A DNA stretch of 64,000 bases from Circinella minor (taxonomy: Eukaryota > Mucoromycota > Mucoromycetes > Mucorales > Lichtheimiaceae), in NCBI GenBank assembly GCA_016758965.1, contig JAEPRB010000065.1:1-64000 (forward strand). The letters run 5' to 3'. The position numbers were made by a program, and so were the translations under genes. The notes under the pieces were generated by a model. It saw nothing but the letters and a program-made list of their open reading frames with translations. It did no database searches and was not told the origin of the DNA. How positions within the stretch are numbered: the stretch's first letter is position 1; every line of letters starts with the position of its first letter. This document shows, piece after piece, positions 34,900 to 47,800 of the stretch.

Positions 34900-37330
34900 C
34901 AGTAGTCGGATTTTGTAATCTTAAGGTAGTTCGGCGCTGGAATTTTTTGGACTGTTTATGCACATGGCTCTTCCCGCTAAAGAACTAGAAACGCCTGTGC
35001 GTGAAACAGGCATCGCACCATCTACAACATTTGTTTCCCCTACTCCAGTTCTTACCTGGGCTAGAGTAGTTCAAGCAGAGCGTGTTTCCTTAGTACATGC
35101 TCATCAACAAAATAATGACCAAGACCTCAAGCCAGTTATCTATTATTCCCGTGTATGGCGAGTAGGATGTAACTCTGACAGTGTCATTTTCGACATAAGT
35201 CCCTGCCCTGGCTTCGTTAATGAGGCTATATCAAAGGCCATGACCATATTTCCCAATAGCCGTGTCATTCTTATTCGTCGCGAAGGAAAACGAGTCTACC
35301 TTGAAGTTAACCTAAAAATAGATGAAGAAAGAACACATGCTCTCTCACAAGGCATTTAATTCTCCTCTTCCATCACTATTCGTGCTGCCATAGATTTAGA
35401 CAAGAACGTCAAAATCCAAAAAGTTCGTCTCTGTAACCTTCCTCTCCTTGATCAAGACGAGTTGGAAAAAGGACTGCATGAGACATTTGGAGCTTATGGT
35501 GAAATCTTGGATGTTGCAATTAATCGTGATCCTCAAACCAAGGCCTACATGTGCAATGGCTTTGCTGTTCTAGACATTCAAGAACGTACCCATAGAGCGT
35601 ATACAAAACTGAATCACCATGTTCCTCGGTGTGGTAATCGTGATGACCTGATTTATGCTAATTTTAATCAGATGTCATTATACTGCTCTCGGTGCCATGA
35701 AGCAGGACATGCTCGAAACGTCTGTCTGAGAAGCCAGCAGAATAACCAAGGATGATTTAAATGTGGTGATAAAACTCATTTCACTGACAGGTGTCCTTTC
35801 GCCAAGGCAAAATAACAATGGATACTTGGTGGCAGCAAGCGCAACCGCCGTAAAATTAATAGTAGTAGCAAGGACCCTTACTGACATCAGGCCTCCACAT
35901 CGTTGCCAGCACCTCAACCAATTAAAACTCTTGCATATGCGGACGATATTCTTGTTTTCCTTCATAATACAGCCGATCTGGATATATTATTTCATCATCT
36001 TAATATCTACCAAAAAGCTTTCAATGCGAAATTCAACAGAAATAAAACTCAAACTATATCTTTGCCAGGTAAACCATCATCCACTTGGAATGCAGCACTG
36101 GAAGCATATGGTCTTCCTCCCTGCCATGATTGAACAAACGCCGATGCTTTGATATACCTTTGTTTCCCTTTATCAACATCTTCTGTACAACTGGATCGAT
36201 TTATGTCAAACTTACTCAAAACTATTCAACGTCATTGTCAAATGCATCTACGACGAGGACTTTCTATACGAGGGCGTGCAACGATTCTTAATGTATTGAT
36301 ATTATCAAAATTATGGTATATTCTGCGCGTTATTGGAGCTCCTGTCCACACGTTTCATTCCACGCTTTGCAGTATTATTATCAAGTTTATCTCCCATCAA
36401 ATGTTTCCAAAAGTCTCTTACCAAACATCATGTCTCTCAGGAGCACAAGGTGGGGTAGGTCTCTTAGACCCTATCACACAACAAAACGCTCTTCAGCTTC
36501 GATGGATTATCCCAATGTTAGACGAACCGGCTACGCTCTCTGAACACATATTATGTTTGACTCATTATATGGATACTAGCAGCAAGTTCGACCCTGACCA
36601 TTGTCTTTTGCTCCTTGATCACAATACACGCAAACAACATGTACTATCAACCGCTTCACCAGTCAGCATTATTTACCGCACTATGGATCAACTATCACTC
36701 ACCTATCCATACCCATTCTTTATCACAATCGCTATCGCATTACAATTACCAGCTACCAGTATCTTTGGTATTCATCCTGATCACCATCCTAAGTCTTGAC
36801 CTGGGTATTACAAACTACAAGTCAAAGATCTTTTTTACTTTTGACACTCACTTACAACACTTACGTCCACCCAATTCTACTTAAACGCTTCATCAAAGAC
36901 GTAACTGATTTTCTCATTTTTCTACGACCATTTTTCGCTCTTCTTACTCTCCCTAAGGATAATCCTGGTAGTGGCCATCGAGGTGCCATTAGAACTATTG
37001 ATTATTCACCTTTCTCCAACCTCCTACTCACACACAACGCACTCTCCTCATACAAACCAAAAACATATCACACCCTTATACAACAAATACTACCAAGTAA
37101 AAATGGAAAATTACTCGAAACGAAACAAAAGCACTGTTTTTTTAACGTCATCATATGTTAGAAAATATTATTCATGCAACAGTGCAACTTGCACGGCAGG
37201 GTAGTAACAAAGGATCAATGGCTCGACCAAACACAGCGGAATAAAATAAACACAGTCATGGGGGGATGGCACGACCGCAGGATGGCACGACTTTTAGTAC
37301 CTGCCGTCGATACTGTTGTTTGTAGATAAA
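34900..37330 (+). mobile_element. Internally deleted non-LTR retrotransposon (LINE)
   Basis: The ORF1 region runs in one frame from 34958 to 35812 with stops at 35357 and 35753. It has an RRM-like fold (VRLCNLPLLDQDELEKGL...GAYGEILDVAINRD) and two CCHC zinc knuckles (CSRCHEAGHARNVC and, after a stop, CGDKTHFTDRC). The sequence then jumps at about 35880 to the reverse-transcriptase active site LAYADDILVF (35930-35960), so the endonuclease and most of the RT have been deleted. The thumb region follows (RGLSIRGRATILNVLILSKL, 36257-36320, then LSGAQGGVGLLDP) to a stop near 36799, and then decayed C-terminal sequence. The 3' UTR ends near 37330 with GACTTTTAGTACCTGCCG. The order ORF1-knuckles-RT fits fungal Tad-like LINEs. 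It is non-autonomous and dead. Confidence 0.88.
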
Positions 37331-37437
37331 CCATACTCCGAATTTTTCCTTCAATTATATTACCCATTTTCACTGATTTTATTATTTTTTATTTCTTTTT
37401 CTCTTTACATTTTGCCTCCTTAAGACAATTGAATGTG

Positions 37438-37614
37438 TTGTTCAAGTAGCTTGTGTATTACAGCTACATCTTTTGATCATTTGAGGATGATGAGCTTGCT
37501 CTTATCCAAGTGGCTTGTGTTTCACGGCTGCGTCTTATATTCTTTCAAGGATGATGAGCTTGCTCTTGTCCAAGTGGCTTGTGTTTCACGGCTGCGTCTT
37601 TTCTTATTATTATT
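37438..37614. repeat. 64-bp tandem repeat, about 2.7 copies
   Basis: GGATGATGAGCTTGCTCTT, followed by CCAAGTGGCTTGTGTTTCAC and GGCTGCGTCTT, repeats with a 64-bp period (units at 37485 and 37549). An older, more diverged partial unit is at 37440-37484. As 64 is not a multiple of three, the repeat is not protein-periodic. It lies about 100 bp after the LINE end. Confidence 0.85.
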
Positions 37615-37619
37615 ATTCA

Positions 37620-39837
37620 AAGGAAACGAAATTTTATACATCGTGGTATTAAACGAAGTCAACATTCTACCATACTTCTGTGAAAAACTTTACGAAACTA
37701 GCAGCAATGGTATGTATACTAAAAAAAAGCTCCTTTGAGCCCAATAGGTAAAACGATGGAAAGTATTAATAATGAACATATAAATGATATAGATTTCGAG
37801 AAGAAGAACCTGAATGTCGTAGAAAAAAATACTTTTGTTTATGGTTGGTGGATGACCATTGTGTTAAAAGTTTGATAGAACCGAGGACCCCTTCAATCAA
37901 GTATAGGGCACGGAGGATTAGATAGTTTGGTTATAATTGTGCAAAATATTTATATTGCCCATATTTAACTTGAGCAGTCTGATTATCCATACCAATTTTT
38001 TTCGTTAATCAGTGATGAAGAGCGAAGTACAGTGAAGCGTGGTCCCGTTTTTTTTTATCAGTCTTTTTTATCAATGTGAAAAAAAAACAAAAAAGGAGTA
38101 CAATGTGAGTGAAAAAGAAACAAAAAAGATAAATGAAGGGTAATAGAAAATAAAAGATAAAGAAAAACAGAAAGAAAGAAGAGAGAAAGGGGTCAGTGAA
38201 AGATACTTGGAAAAGCTCCTTTTTATTTTTTATTTTTCTAGATCTACAGTCGAAATTTCTACATCGTTCACAATCAACGATTATTTTCATAAATCGGGCA
38301 TCTGATTTACGCTGGGCGATCAATCTTTTACCAACCAAATAAATGTATGGTGGTGTGCTTCGAAAATAGGTAGTTTATATTCTTTTAATTTAGTGTATAT
38401 ATGCTACTTGAAAGATTAAGTATTAATAATAACATATTATATTCAACCTTCACTTGTATTTATAGCTTTAATATATACAGACCGCCTTTATAATACTAAC
38501 AAGAATAATGACTGCATTGTTTTAGCATGAAGGGTAGTAACATATAAAAATCTAAGTTTATCTATGTATACTGTTACAATAATAAAAAAATACACAACAT
38601 TTTTTTCATAATCATCGTCATAATTCTTTATATAGGACGTCAGTATAACACATATGATGAAGCATCTCAATATGAGTTCGAGAAGAATATTGGATAAGGA
38701 GGGAGACATTGTGTGATATAATATATTACTTAAGTAGAAATAAGTTCAATACAAAGATAATTAAAAGCATAATATTTGGTAATGTGAGGTGTATTGCATC
38801 AATTATATGATTGTTTCTATATAAATATAAAATTTCAAAACGGGTAATGATGTTTGTATACGTTTTATATAAAGGTCTATTGTACACACTTTAAACTTAT
38901 TACCGCTACTTTTACGATCTCACGAATCTCTATTACTGATAATTTATCACTCAGATTTTTTTAAAACAAATTATCACTCATAATAATAAACATTTTATAT
39001 TTATTTTATAACTTCTCAATGACTTTATTTTTTTTTGACATTTAATAATAGTCTTAAAAAATATCTACTAGTAATTTGGTCAATCTTATAGTATAGTCAT
39101 CTACATCCTTCACTCAATTCATAGATAGTGTTAAGTCAATCAAAATAAATAAGCCAATGATCCGCAAAAAAACAAATCAAGTTATAGTATATTTCAAATA
39201 TTTTTTTTATAATATTAGATTTATATTTTCGCGAGGAAGATATTATCAATATGCATGTATGAACATGTACATCTTTTCAATTCGTAATGATAACGTGAGT
39301 TATGGTATAAAATGGAGAGCCTTTGAAGTTACCATATTTTGTGATAGATTATATGATCTGTTAGCGTGATAGACAGATTACTAACATTAATTGAACCGAC
39401 TACATTGTTTGAACATTTCTTTCTATTATGGCGGGTATTCAATTGTAAAAATCCCATTCACCAAATAATCTTCTTCTACATCATCCTCTTCAACACCCAA
39501 TCACCTTCATCAAATATACTATCATTTAACTCTATAATTGACTGTAACTTCTATCTTTCAAAAAAGAAGCAGACTTGATTTAAGAAATAACATATCGGCA
39601 TTATTTTACACACATATATATATATTGTGTATCCCATAACAAACTCTTTGTATGATACCTTTCTATACCATATCAACCTGCCAAAAATTAAACCAAAAAA
39701 TTTTATACAGCCAAATCAAATTAGTATCATTAAAAAAATTAACATATACACCACTATCAATTCAATTGAATTATTTATTTTTTTGTATTATCAATATTCT
39801 TATTATGACAGTGAAAAATATATACACATATAGAATC
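37620..39837. other. A+T-rich spacer
   Basis: Open frames at 38338-38009, 38709-38488, 39157-39578 and 39627-39840 are short, rich in Ile, Tyr, Phe and Asn, and overlap one another. I see no motif, splice structure or start context that supports any of them. Confidence 0.5.
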
Positions 39838-40060
39838 TAATAACATAGTCAGTTAGTAAAGATTTCACTTTGTAACAAATTATCTTTTTTGAAGTGCGAG
39901 GGAAAAAAGGAGGTTTATCAAGTTGTGCACAACTAATGTACCATATGACACTTTCAAAATTATTACATCAATCCTCTCGGATATAATTATAAACAAGTCA
40001 AAATATAGCAATCCTATGATTCCAAAAAGGGAAAGAACGTTCAGTTGATTTTATTGGAAT
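39838..40060 (+). repeat. Fragment B, inverted copy of 31669-31995
   Basis: The plus strand here matches the minus strand of fragment A: TAACAAATTATCTTTTTTGA, TTGTGCACAACTAATGTACC, ACATCAATCCTCTCGG, then after about 55 bp of unrelated sequence GATTTTATTGGAATA. The residues read CAQLMYHMTLSKLLHQSSR. This copy is more damaged than fragment A (frameshift before GGLSSCAQ and the internal insertion). The two copies are about 8 kb apart and flank the 552-aa gene and the LINE. Confidence 0.65.
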
Positions 40061-40764
40061 AAATAAACTATATTAATATGACATAGAATAATATGTGTAT
40101 GTGTGTGTAGAGTATTGTATATAAGTTACAGCAATAAAAGAAAATGTTAGCTTTTCCCTTTTGTTTTATCAGATAAATAAAATCTCAAATAATTATCCGG
40201 GATGGAGCCAGAAAGCAAGAGCAACTATGACAAGGGGCCTATCGTGTAAAAAAAATGCCCAACTTGGATGGTGAGTTATACAATTGATCCATCTCTCTGG
40301 ATTATCATACATATATAATCGATTCAATCCATTAACTTACCAACAACGAAGCACCTGCCAAACATTTAAAACGACCATCTTGAATAAGATAGTTAACAAT
40401 CAAAGCAATAGCTAACAAGATAGTCTTCAAAGAACAAGAACGTGGATTGAGCAATGGTTCAACGAGGAATGATAAAGAAAGAGATGACCGAAAGACCGTC
40501 TTGGAGAGATCAAGACAAAATAACACCAGTACACAAATTCACCTTGTTCTTCAAGGTAAAGATGACATAACTGACTTGCTCGCCAGCACTATAATAATAA
40601 TGAATTGATTTTGAGTATATCTATCCCCTTTTTTTCCTCGTATTTTTTTAAAACATCCTTCTTTCTTCCTTCTTCCATTTCATTTGTTCCCCATACCTGA
40701 TATTCATGTAGAATTATTTTACCAATCAAAGGAAGGAGAATGATACTAACGAAAGCTTCATTAA
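40061..40764. other. Spacer with an unassigned relic frame
   Basis: On the minus strand, 40590-40330 has protein-like frames (AGEQVSYVIFTLKNKVNL, then DLSKTVFRSSLSLSF, then ALIVNYLIQDGRFKCLAG) that need a frameshift near 40525 and end at a good donor GTAAGT near 40340. It may be a relic exon of a membrane protein. I could not name it and found no flanking exons. Confidence 0.3.
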
Positions 40765-41640
40765 TACTTCATTATTTATTTTTGTTTTTTTATTAGATTC
40801 AACTGTGAGACATGGTGGAATGTGTACACTGTTTATTTTATTTTGACGTTAGAACTTGAACCCTGGCTGAGAAATTCCTCGTTCATTTGTATATTGTTCC
40901 AGAAGTCGTACCGATTTTTCAACTATCATCTATATAAAGTTGATATAATAGTGATTGTTTTAACACCAAGAAATTAATGTTATATTCAATAAAATTTATA
41001 AGCACAATAGCTTTTTTACCTTTGGTTGTAACGTCAACTTAATAATGGGGATAATACCAGAAGAAAATAATGAAACACTCTTTGGAATTTGATAATCTTC
41101 AGTAGTTTTCATACGACAGATAATCCCTTTTGGACAATCCAAAACACTGATACTCATTCTGAAACCTATATACAGTATAGAGATTATAGAGAATGTATTT
41201 TAAAATCAACAATCAAATGATATATAAAATTCAAGCCAAGAGTCAATAACAAATGTTTTCATGGTATTTTACTTACATGTTTGATTAAAACAAACGGTCT
41301 TAAACTTTCGTACAAAGGCTTCATCATCACCAACTTTTCCAGCAGCGCGTAAAAACATATCTGTCAATACTTTACAACTTCTTTCGATATCTTCTTTGGA
41401 TAATACAAGATCAGGACACGCACTTTTTGCTTGTTCTAAAATTGACATCAGCCCATCAATACATCGCTCATTATTTACTCGAGCCCAAGGTGGCGACACA
41501 TGATACATCACTATAAGCATCATATAATATACAGTTATTATAATGATAATAAATAAAGTGTTTGTACACATATACAGATAACTTTTATTATCAATAGTTG
41601 AATATCTTACCTTTTCGTGCCTACAACGCAGCGCAAAAAT
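40765..41640 (-). pseudogene. Exon 5(end)-8 fragment of the 552-aa gene family
   Basis: This is a DNA-level copy of the 3' half of the gene at 32416-34691, introns included. It has an extra G in exon 6 (CCTTGGGCTCGAG instead of CCTTGGCTCGAG), which shifts the frame. About 75 bp are missing in exon 6 (after KEDIE). In exon 8 a CAA codon has become TAA. The copy stops within exon 8 near 40765. Intact stretches include CIDGLMSILEQAKSACPDLV and GDDEAFVRKFKTVCFNQT. Confidence 0.9.
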
Positions 41641-42018
41641 CATATTCTCTTTTTGTACATTTTATCCCCTTGTGGTCTTTCTAGTACAGCAGTGGTTACT
41701 GACGATCATTAACAATGTCTTGTTTTCATGAATACGACTCCAATTATAAGAATTGTATAGTTATTTTGCATAAAAATTAACCATACTTGAATCACATAAA
41801 ACAGAAAAATAAAAGTAAAAAAATCATTTAAATGGTAGCTGCATAATCAAATTTCACATTGATTCATTAAAAGTAGTAAAAGATTTATGTACGATGGAAC
41901 AATAAAGAAAAGAGATTGGTATATTACTGTACACTGGAAAGAGAAAGAAAAAAAAAAGAGGTATATGGAAAAAAAACCAGATTAAAAAAGCGGGGTTGTT
42001 TTTAGTAAGTGACGTAAC
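41641..42018. other. Spacer
   Basis: 3' flank of the transcription-factor-like gene. A+T-rich; nothing recognised. Confidence 0.5.
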
Positions 42019-44156
42019 TTAATCTTCTTTGACAGTTATATCTTCATTTAAAGCAGGACTCCATTTTTCTACAAACTGCTTAATACCCAAACACTGCATC
42101 ATTGAAGGTGATGACGCAAATGCATTTATTAATCCCACCATTCCATCATAGCACGGTATTTGTACACTTCGAATCATTTTGTTCCCAAAATATAACACCG
42201 AGAAAGCGGCTGACAAAGTATCCAACAACTAGATAAACAAAATCATAGAAATTAGTAAAAGGAAACAATTAATTGATGATGATGTTAAAGAAAAGTGTGA
42301 TTCTCTTCGATTACCTCGATAATCATACAGCGATCATTGGCTTGAAAGAAAGTCCATACTACTTGAACCAATCCGAAACCTGCTCGCATACTCTCCATCA
42401 ACGCCGTTTCAACTTGATCCGCTGTAGACGGTGATGTAGGTTCCTGGAAATAGTCAGTCCATCCTCGATCTCCGATCATTTCCCCATGATGTCTTGCAAA
42501 CGCCTGCATCATTTCAGATTGATGTCGTTGAACCTTGCCAGCAAAGTAGATTGCATGAAGACGAAGAGAACAACGATCCTCTAATGAATTCAGCTGATTA
42601 TATCGAAATGATTTTCGGACTTTTTCTCGCCATCGATCCAAAGAGGAGGGTGATTTAGCTTCTTGCTGGTATCCTCCACCCATATTAGTAATACGTAGTA
42701 ATCCTTCGATCTCTATTTCCAACTCTTGTACTTGTAATCGCTCTTCAGTACTTTGTGGAATCGTTTGTTGAAGTCCAAGCCAACGTCGTACATGATCATC
42801 ATCATCGTTTTGCTCATCAATGGTGTACTGTATCACAGGTGGTGTTAATGTCCGCATAGCAAACAATAGATCAGCTTGCAACATCCATGCCCGTAACCGC
42901 CTCAGATCCTGTTGTCCGTTGCTCTTTTTCTCTTGATTTAGTAACATGTGTGTATGTCGTTCGGCCAGCGATAGCAAATTGCGATGATTATCTCGCGTAT
43001 CACCTGTGGCAACTAAATAAAGATGCATTAAGACCAATGTTTCAATTGTCGTTTTACTGCAACAATCGAATTCTACAAGTTCGTGTGCTAGTTGATAACA
43101 TTCCCGCGCAAGGTGATCCATAAAGGGGTAGATCCCAAACTGGTCTGGGTGACAAATCATAGCATGAATAGCACTATACGCATACAAGGCGCAAATTAAC
43201 GCAGGGTGTATATTCCCTTTTTACAATAATTTGTCAGTATTATTGCTTTTGAAAATAATATTATTTACACATAATTAACATTCGTCCTTTTCCCTTGAGC
43301 TTTTCTCTTCCATGCCTCTTATCTCTTTTAATAAGATGATGCTTCAAAAAGCCTTTTTTTTTTCTAAATATATTACCTTCGTAATATGATTCCAAAAAGC
43401 GAGCTTTATCGATACGTAAATAAGACGTACATTTGAGATGCAATCGGACCAAAGCATCAAACACTGAGGGTGGATATTGACTCAGCTGTTGTGCAAAATA
43501 TTGAAAGGTCCCAGGACTGCTGATGAGACTAGCTGGTGTATCCTCGCCCGCGCCACCGCTATACGGAATTATCGGCTCACTTCCCGACCTACTGGTGGTA
43601 TTACAACATGTGTGTGTTGTTACCTGTTGTTCCATTGCTGTAGCAACCGGACTCGGTAACTGGTGACGAATGTCCGAAAGTGTCCTGTATAACTCCCCTA
43701 ATGTACGAATATTTGTTTCTAGTTCAAATAAGGAACGTCGTCTACTGCCAACGGTCCAACCATTTGGTAACCATCCATCTTTATCTCCTTGCTGTTGCTG
43801 CTGCTCGATTTTGTTGCTTCCATTGGCAAGGCGACTAGGACCTGGAGGTTCTTTTGTTTCTTCTACGTCATCATCCCCATAACTATTTCCGCTATTAGCG
43901 TCGTGATACGAAAACTCTGTAAGAAAATCAATGGCGTCAGCACCAGTTGGGTTGGATGGAGCAGTATAGTGAAATGTTAAAGGCGGAACCATATCTCGCT
44001 TATGGATTGTTTTTAATACTGTAACTATATATGTATATATAAACCAATTTGTTGTTTTTGTTGAGTGAAAATATATGTATAGAGAATATGAACTATACTT
44101 GTATTTCGATGTGATGTTTTTTTACCAGTATTTCCGGAAGCTGTATCGCGTGCCAT
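42019..44156 (-). CDS. Fungal transcription-factor middle-homology-like protein without zinc cluster
   Basis: Four exons join in phase on the minus strand: 44156-44126, 44024-43377, 43216-42315, 42228-42019, giving 596 aa. After a short leader (MARDTASGNTGVTVLKTIHK) and a low-complexity Gln/Gly/Ser part comes a mostly helical region. It has YPPSVFDALVRLHLK, then GNIHPALICALYAYSAIHAM, then TIETLVLMHLYLVATGDTRD and LSLAERHTHMLL. This order resembles the fungal-specific transcription-factor domain (fungal_trans/MHR), in which a helical block ends in a locally conserved YL...G...A motif. No Zn(2)Cys(6) cluster (CX2CX6C) is found upstream in the gene or in the ~700 bp before it. Either it is a zinc-less homologue or the 5' end has been lost. 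The DNA-binding role is therefore unproven. Confidence 0.6.
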
Positions 44157-44877
44157 AAGAATAATATTTTTTTTTCTTCTTGTTTAAAAAAAACTGTTTA
44201 CAAAAAGTGAAAAAAAAGGAGGAGTGGAAAGAAAAGGAAGAAACTAAAAAAAAAAAAACAAAGTTGGCAGTTTTTTTTATAATAGTAACTGTTGTATGCA
44301 TGAGAAAAAAAAACCCTCTAACCTAATAAACACTTTTTTTTTGATTACTTTTAATACTGCTTTTAGATTAACAAGGCGTAAACTACATTGCTTTTCATTG
44401 GTCTTAAGCGAAAAATTAGATAAGTATATTTTTTTACACATATAATCATCATTTCTCATTCTACATGCACTTATTTAGCATTACACTTCTGTTGCACATA
44501 TAAATATTCACTGACGAATTTTTTTTCTGCTTGTAGAATAAGATGCTGTAAAATTTGTTACTGCCAAAAATATTTTACAGTGTCAAAATTTTTTTTCTAA
44601 ACACCGTTTCATGTGTCACCTTGCCTCATTTGAACTTATTGTTCAATCCAACCTCACACAATGCATTTCAGCATGCATACAGATATAAAAAAAGATCATC
44701 ACACAATCAATTAGCCTTATCTTAAATGAATTATCTTACAACTCTTTATATAAATTTGTTTTACAAGTAAAATAATAATAGTAGTTCTCGTCAACGTCGA
44801 TCCTTTCCACTTTAAGCTCCTTCCCCTAATTTTTTTATATACAGGTAGCACATAATTTCTATTTATTGTAACAATAT
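44157..44877. other. Spacer with a small hairpin
   Basis: No gene was seen. CTGTAAAAT (about 44547) and ATTTTACAG (about 44573) form a perfect 9-bp inverted repeat with a 17-nt loop. 44160-44280 is rich in A- and T-runs; the interval serves as the promoter of the gene at 42019-44156 and the 3' flank of the PH-domain gene. Confidence 0.5.
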
Positions 44878-47800
44878 TCATGACTTTCTACCAAGAATTG
44901 CGCCAAATGGCGAGGTAGCGCGTGTTCGACCACCACTCAATGCATGAGACGACGCCAAAGGTTGTTGTTGTTGTGATAAAGATGATGATGATGTTTTCCA
45001 TCCAGTACCAACAGATGATGTTGAACTACTATCAAATGACTTACGTCGTTCATTCATGAATTTTCTTGGAGCATGTAATGCTGTAGTCGATGATGTAGCC
45101 CCACGGTATTCGTTTTCAGTGGTTGTAGAAGGTAAACTGGGTTTATTAATGTATTGTTGAGATGGTTGACGATTTTGTTGTTGTTGTTGTTGTTGTTGAG
45201 ACATATGACCTAAATCCACGTAACCACCAGATGATGACGATGATGATGTACTGTCATCATCACTTGTACCATGGTTAAATGAAGCAAGTTGCTTTAGTCG
45301 GGTAATTTGATGTACAAGTGGCTCCAACTCTCGTGCCAAGGCTGCTGTGGCAGGTTCAATCAAATTGTTCTGCAGCAACGTTTCGTGTTCCACTTTGACT
45401 GCATGCAGTGCCATTCTTTTTTCCTCGATCTCCTTTTCCAATTCTGCTCTTGTCTTTTTGAGTCCACCAACTTGCGCTTCCAAACTTTGTTGTTCCTCCT
45501 GAAGTCGTTCAATTTCGGATTCCAATCTATCTTTGGTAGTTGATAGCTTAATATGTAACTCAATCAAGTAATCTGTTTTCTGTCCGTGCAATTGATTTCT
45601 TGCGTCATTGTTAGTGTTCTCGTTACTATCAGTGGTGTTATTGCCGTTTTCATTAACATTATTCATACTGTTTCCACCCCCCTGTTGGTCCAAATGCTCT
45701 ACAGCTCGTAATACAAGGTCTTCAATCATACGGTACAAAACTCCTGTATATTCTTCCAAATGTTCGCGCATATTTGACATGGACTTGTCAAAATGTGTAC
45801 GTGCATTTTCTTCATATCGTTTCATTAGTGTTTCATCCTTGTCATTTGTCTTTTGTTGCTGCTCCCATTGTACATCCAGATGGCTGTTAAACGCACTCTT
45901 GACTGCTCGTCTTACAGTTTCTTCTACACCTTTATTATCGTATTGTTCCAATACACGTAATGTTCGTGTAATGAAACTTTGAGTACCGGCAACTAGGTTT
46001 TGAATTTCTTGCAATGTTTGTTGATGCTCCTCGGTGCTACTTTCTCCATTGTTGTTTGGAGCATTGCGTAAGGTTGTCATTTTATTACCATCGGCATCTT
46101 GTTCATCGCCATCATCATTATTAGTAACAGAAGAAATTTTTTTTTGGATCGGATTGTTGGCAAGTCGATCTGCCATAACAGAAAGCCGATTGACTGTTTG
46201 TTCCAATTGTTCAGATAACGCTGGTAAATCTGGGATGCTACTGGCTTCAATTTGATTAATAACGTGTTCTAAAAGTTGACCGAGCACTTTGAGATTCTTT
46301 TCATGCTCTTCACGATCATGGACTTGCATTTCATTTGTATTCTTTTTCATTGTTTCAAGAATGGATTGTTGCTGAGCAGTCATATATTCATCGAGTTTAG
46401 AAATTATTTCTGTGGATTGTTGGTTTTGTTGGTTTTGCATAATAGATTCAAGGTGACCAACAATAGCATCTCGTAATTGTTCTTGAGTTTTTTCTTCATG
46501 TTGATTTGTTGGTGATGCTGATGGGCCGCCACCAATATTGACACTCCCATCACCGTTACTATTGGTTAATAATCTTTCTTGTAATTCTTCCAACATGAAT
46601 TGAACCGCTTCCATTCTGGCCTTATCAATGTGGATGCCCTTGTTCTCATCCTCGGCTTGCTCCAAATAGCACTCCATTAACCTGTTTTGTGATAGCTGAA
46701 CCATTTCCACCATTTGCATCATGACATCGAATTTATCACCAAATGAAACTTTTTTGTTGTTTCTATCCTCTGAACCTTCATTTTCGTCACCAGTATCTTC
46801 TTCTGGTTCATCCCCATGAAGTTCTCGACGTAAAGCCAATACTTGAGCATTTAATTCTTTAAGAGTACCACCCTCTACATCGTCCTTTTTGTTGTCTTTG
46901 TCATTATTTTCCTCAAAGAATCGCATAATATCGATCTGTAAATCGGTCCATCCCTTACGTGCTTCTTCGAGTGTGTCATTGAGTTTTGTAACACCGGCCT
47001 TGATATCAACAATATGGCTTTGTACTAGTGGTCCTGATTCGTTCTTTATTTGCTCACGTAATGCATGTAAATTGTATCGAACTTCGGCAATTGTATCCTT
47101 CACTGAAGAAGCCTGTGGCTGTTGATGATTATCTCCATCACCATCATCTTCCTCATCACTTGAAGAGCTTGGATAATTATCACGTCGTCGATTATGTCGT
47201 CGTCTATTGTAATTATTGCTGCTACCATTGCGAGTAGATGATCGGCGCTTGTTGTTGCTGTTTCCATTGGTGCCACTGTTAGAAGTAGCCAAGTTATGAT
47301 AGTCATAATATGTCTGTTGTTGTTGTTTGCCTTGCTTCTCTAAGACCTCCACACGAGCCCGCCATTCAGCTACTTCCATTTTATGTTGTGCTACTACATC
47401 TTGATACACCTTCTTATGTCCAGCCACTTCTTCTTTGTGTGATTTTTTAGTTTGCTGTAACTCTTTTTCTAGTCCATTGGCCTTGGTACGCCAGATATTT
47501 AGTTCCTCTTCCAACAGCTCGCATCGACTATCCATGGCTTGTTGCATATCATCCAAATCATGTTCCAATTCCTTTTCACGCACACTATGTTCCCCATGAC
47601 GCCGATGGACTTCTTTTTGAATTATATTTAGCTGTTCTCGCAAATGCTCGTTTTCGGAATGTAAAGTATTGAGATTGGATTGTAATTCCCTGTTAACATG
47701 GTCTGCACTCACTACACGTGATTGAAGTTCGCTGTGTGTCGCCATGGATACCTTGCCCATAATCGATGTCAGTGCGTCTATCCATACTTTGCGACCAGTA

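Noticed and set aside
37487..37560. Box C-like ATGATGA in the 64-bp repeat as a C/D snoRNA
   Set aside because: No CTGA box D at suitable spacing and no flanking stem.
46034..46476. Plus-strand ORFs inside the PH/coiled-coil gene (and similar ones at 45307-45982, 46889-47237)
   Set aside because: Antisense shadows of a 1020-codon exon.
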